Assembly (NCBI GenBank): GCA_037975125.1
Contig: CM075862.1
Span: 43,833,777-43,897,776, forward strand
Direction of reading: 5' to 3'
Length of the DNA stretch: 64,000 nt
DNA from: Latrodectus hesperus
Lineage: Eukaryota > Arthropoda > Arachnida > Araneae > Theridiidae
A program made the translations under genes and the position numbers. Positions 61,290-64,000 of this stretch are shown piece by piece. Each line of letters opens with the position of its first letter. Positions within the stretch are counted from its first letter, which is position 1. The notes beneath the pieces are model-generated. The model was not told where the DNA came from. It did no database searches and was given only the letters and a program-made list of their open reading frames with translations.

Positions 61290-61565
61290 TTTTGGGTGAC
61301 TAACCCTTCGTCAAAACAAGGCCGAAACTGCTACTCATTTGTCCATTTGTCCCAGTGGACACCTAAGAACCACGTCACGGAGGCGAGTACCATTATCCAC
61401 TCCATACCACCACAAACCCGTTTATAGGGTGGGCCACATTCACGCATCATCTCAGACAGAAGAACACAGAGAGAAAGTAACATCCATACCTGGACCGGGA
61501 TTCGAACCCGGGACCCACAGCTCACGAGTCAGTAACGCTAACCACACAGCCATTGATTGACCCAT
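61290..61565 (-). repeat. SINE family B (first subtype)
   Basis: The minus strand starts TCAATCAATGGCTGTGTGGT, then TTAGCGTTACTGACTCGTGA, and has a perfect B box GGGTTCGAATCCCGG. The body is shared with 28934-29242 (ACCCTATAAACGGGTTTGTG and CTCGCCTCCGTGACGTGG). No clean target-site duplication is visible. Confidence 0.85.
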
Positions 61566-62229
61566 AAAAAAGATTGCATTTTTCTCACAAAAATGTATAT
61601 AAAATCACACAATACATGCATTTTTCACGTGTTATATTTAAAACCATAATTGGTTTTAATGGAAAAATAAAATACTATCATAATACTTTTTTACATTACT
61701 ATATTTTAGTTTCTTATAAAAAACAATTAATACTTTCACAAAGTATAAAAGGTATCTCAAGCAGTGTCGCCACTAAATATTGATGATATTCTTTTAGTAC
61801 AGAATTAGTTTCGCCAAGTATAAGCGATAAAGGAAGAAAACAAAAGAGGAATAAAAAAGATTAATTTCAGTATTTATATCCAAACCAATACGTCAAAATC
61901 ACTTTTTCAAGGGAAAAGCAAAATATAATAAAGTTTACTCTATTTTGTACACGATTCTCTTAAAATGAACCAGGAAAATTATTGCTGTAGTTGAGATGTC
62001 GACATAGAATTTAGCACGTTTCAGCATGGAGTCCTCATATTTTAAAATTAGCAATTTTATTAGATCACAGATTTTTATATAAGCTTGTTAAATTTTATAA
62101 TATTTTTGTAACTTTAAGCGGACTGGAAATAAACTACAATAAATTTATGGATTGGTTTGTTACATTACGATTATTTTTGTTGACGGGAATTAATTTAGCC
62201 GCGCGGAATCTACGATTTAAATTCAATTC

Positions 62230-62330
62230 CGAACAACTACAAACATCCCTACCGAGATGAGAATCGAACCTATGAGCAAGCTACAGCGACGCAGCTTTAT
62301 ATTATTCTAAATCATCTACTCACACACACA
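62230..62330 (-). repeat. tRNA-like head, SINE family C
   Basis: The minus strand reads AAGCTGCGTCGCTGTAGCTT, then a B box AGGTTCGATTCTCATCTCGG. It is the best preserved of the three family C heads. The remainder toward 62180 (TAGATTCCGCGCGGCTAAAT on the minus strand) may belong to it. Confidence 0.45.
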
Positions 62331-62439
62331 CAAATTGCGTGTATGATTTTTGTGAAAGGAAATAAAAATATTGATTAAAGAAATTTAGTTTTATCTTTTC
62401 CATTTTACTCAAGTTAAGGCTCATTTCTCTTCAGCATGA

Positions 62440-62587
62440 AATTTTTTTCTAATCGAATCAATCCCATGTTGAACTTTTCGGTAATAAAGTGGTAGATAGT
62501 CTTGCTGAGGAACTTTGTAAGCGTCTGGTTTCTTCTTCTTCAGAACTTAATAACCTAAAACGTTTTCCCCGAAAAATACCAAAATAA
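62440..62587 (+). pseudogene. Small remnant of a retrotransposon RNase H end
   Basis: The plus-strand frame starting near 62453 reads NQSHVELFGNKVVDSLAEEL, which fits the SHVG..GNE.AD.LA motif that closes an RNase H domain in non-LTR elements. Here the usual Gly is Glu, the usual Glu is Lys and the usual Ala is Val, while the final Asp is kept. A stop lies just upstream in frame and two stops end the frame at 62585. Nothing else of the element is recognisable, so it is a decayed scrap or, less likely, a chance match. Confidence 0.45.
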
Positions 62588-63526
62588 TAAGGATTGGCTG
62601 GTACACCCTACTCACTCCTGGTACAGGACTCGTAAGTCAAACTTGTTTCTTACACTCTCATGTGATAGTAAAACATGCACCAGACTCTTTTTACAAGCTA
62701 CCTGAAATGTCTGATATTTTCTACCATAAGAAATCCTACCCTTTTACTCCAAAATGTCAAGCACTTTAGGTTTCTGCTAAACACATCTAGGAATGTTTGG
62801 ATCTTTTCTAGAAAGAAACTTATTTTTCCCCTTTTCAAGTCTTCAACTTCTTAAACGTCAGCGGATTCAATGATCTGAGACTTCGTCAGACTCTAGGTTG
62901 GTGATAAGCGATAACATCAATAGTTTTATCTTATAACAAAAACTGAGTATCTCATGTTAAAGTATAAAATTTGGCATGTACTGCTAAAATTGCTTTAATA
63001 TGCAAATGAAAAGTAGAATTTGGGCACATAATATTTTAAACCATAATTAAATCCACATCAATCTCTAACATATTATCTTTTCTACAAATTTTTCATCACC
63101 AAACTTCTCTTGTACTTTTTAATTTTATTGTGTATTCGATGCATTGTACAACCTTTAATATCTGATTAATTTAATCCACACAAAATATTAGAACATAAAA
63201 CAATAAACATATTTAACACAAATTTTAACTTACTTTTATGCAAAAAATAATTTTAGATTTGCATCTGGCATCCAGTTTCTAAAAAAGTCGCAAGTATTCT
63301 ATGATCTTCTAAGAAATGCAAAAACAAAAATTGTTTTATTTTTATATTTTTACTCTCCATCTCTCGTTTTCTGTGTCAAAAAAGTATCTTATATTCTTTA
63401 TAGCTGCATGTACAAATATAACAAACTCAGTTTTTGAATAGAATATTCTTTACAAAACCACAAAAAAAAAACATTCACGCAGAATTCGAAGAAACGCGCA
63501 CTCACGTAAGAGCTTTCATACCAAAC

Positions 63527-64000
63527 TTAATATCGATATATCTTCCAGAAAGCATGTACTTCAAAGTAGTTGATATAAATCGTATTCATCGCAATCGCTT
63601 CAAGTTCTATTTGGCACACAAAGAAAGAAAACAGCTCTGAGAAGTTCTTTCTCGTCTTTCCATCTTCATATCCCCACAAAACAGTTGCAATTCCTGGTAC
63701 AAAACATAACTGAGTTACATACTTGCTCATCTTGGAATCTTGTAAGAATGCGGTATGTATTGCTCGGCGGCAGACTATTGCGCCAAATCCAATTTGCTTT
63801 GACAGGGAGTCCCTTAGATATGCTCGCCAGATCTCCTCTTGCAAATAAGTTGGCCACAAAACTTGATAGCTATTGAAGTGCGGTTTATTCATCGCCGCTG
63901 CCAAGACGAGATCTTGGAATATTCTGATTCGCTTATCTCTGTTGACTGTGACTGTGCCTTGTTTAAGAAGACGTGGAAATCTTACGAATTCGAACTTGCA
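63527..64000 (-). other. Open minus-strand frame cut by the window end, unassigned
   Basis: From 64000 down to a stop at 63527 one minus-strand frame is open for 474 bases. The first Met codon is at about 63904, but upstream sequence (VRFPRLLKQGTVTVNRDKR) is open to the window edge. The local G+C is higher than average. It includes YQVLWPTYLQEEIWRAYLRD and FGAIVCRRAIHTAFLQ and matches no family I know. A strong donor-like GCAA|GTATGT lies inside it near 63715, but in phase 2, which does not fit the phase 1 acceptor of the exon at 15787-15945. It could be an exon of the same or another gene, a retroelement piece, or a chance frame in an island like the others. Confidence 0.3.

Overview
The window looks like AT-rich animal nuclear DNA (roughly 30% G+C by eye) with the long introns, SINEs and decayed transposons of an arthropod, most probably an araneoid spider. 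The spider call is inference: it rests on how the tRNA-headed SINEs and the decayed RNase H retroelements look to me. There are no operons, ribosome binding sites, intact tRNA or rRNA genes, or CRISPR arrays. Nothing suggests bacterial or viral DNA.

Only two stretches look like real protein-coding exons. Both are on the minus strand: 15787-15945 and 1597-1794. Each has a good acceptor and donor, is GC-richer than its surroundings and is phase 1 at both ends. Joined across a 13,992-base intron they keep frame, with the split codon G|AT giving Asp. The joined 118-residue segment is Pro/His/Gln/Thr-rich, has one cysteine and matches no domain I can name. The start and end of the gene lie outside the window or were not found. 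A third candidate is a minus-strand frame open from 64000 down to 63527. It is unassigned and weakly supported.

The rest is intron and flank. Two kinds of structure stand out. (1) About seventeen islands of 0.3-1 kb with higher G+C and higher sequence complexity rise out of the AT-rich background. Between 32 and 64 kb they recur roughly every 2-4 kb. They look like conserved non-coding (cis-regulatory) elements around a developmental gene, which cannot be proved without comparison to another species. (2) Interspersed and tandem repeats are common. There are three tRNA-headed SINE families: A at about 4.4, 7.1, 15.0, 39.8, 44.7 and 57.9 kb; B at about 28.9, 31.1, 34.9, 45.5 and 61.3 kb, with clear target-site duplications on three copies; C at about 6.2, 22.1 and 62.2 kb. 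Another ~0.3 kb family, D, lies at 13.0 and 18.0 kb. There are three decayed non-LTR retrotransposon RNase H remnants (18.3, 33.4 and 62.4 kb), an internally deleted Tigger/pogo element (28.16-28.87 kb), a 213-bp mariner MITE (31.94 kb) and a 65-bp MITE with terminal ACTGCGTG repeats (52.29 kb). Tandem arrays have units of 57, 45, 94 and about 117 bp. Larger duplications have units of 228, 249 and 151 bp. There are many (AT)n tracts, the longest about 131 bp at 37.57 kb.

I did not find an undescribed multi-gene system. The most useful leads are the unidentified two-exon gene, the spaced islands and the small non-autonomous elements with readable ends.
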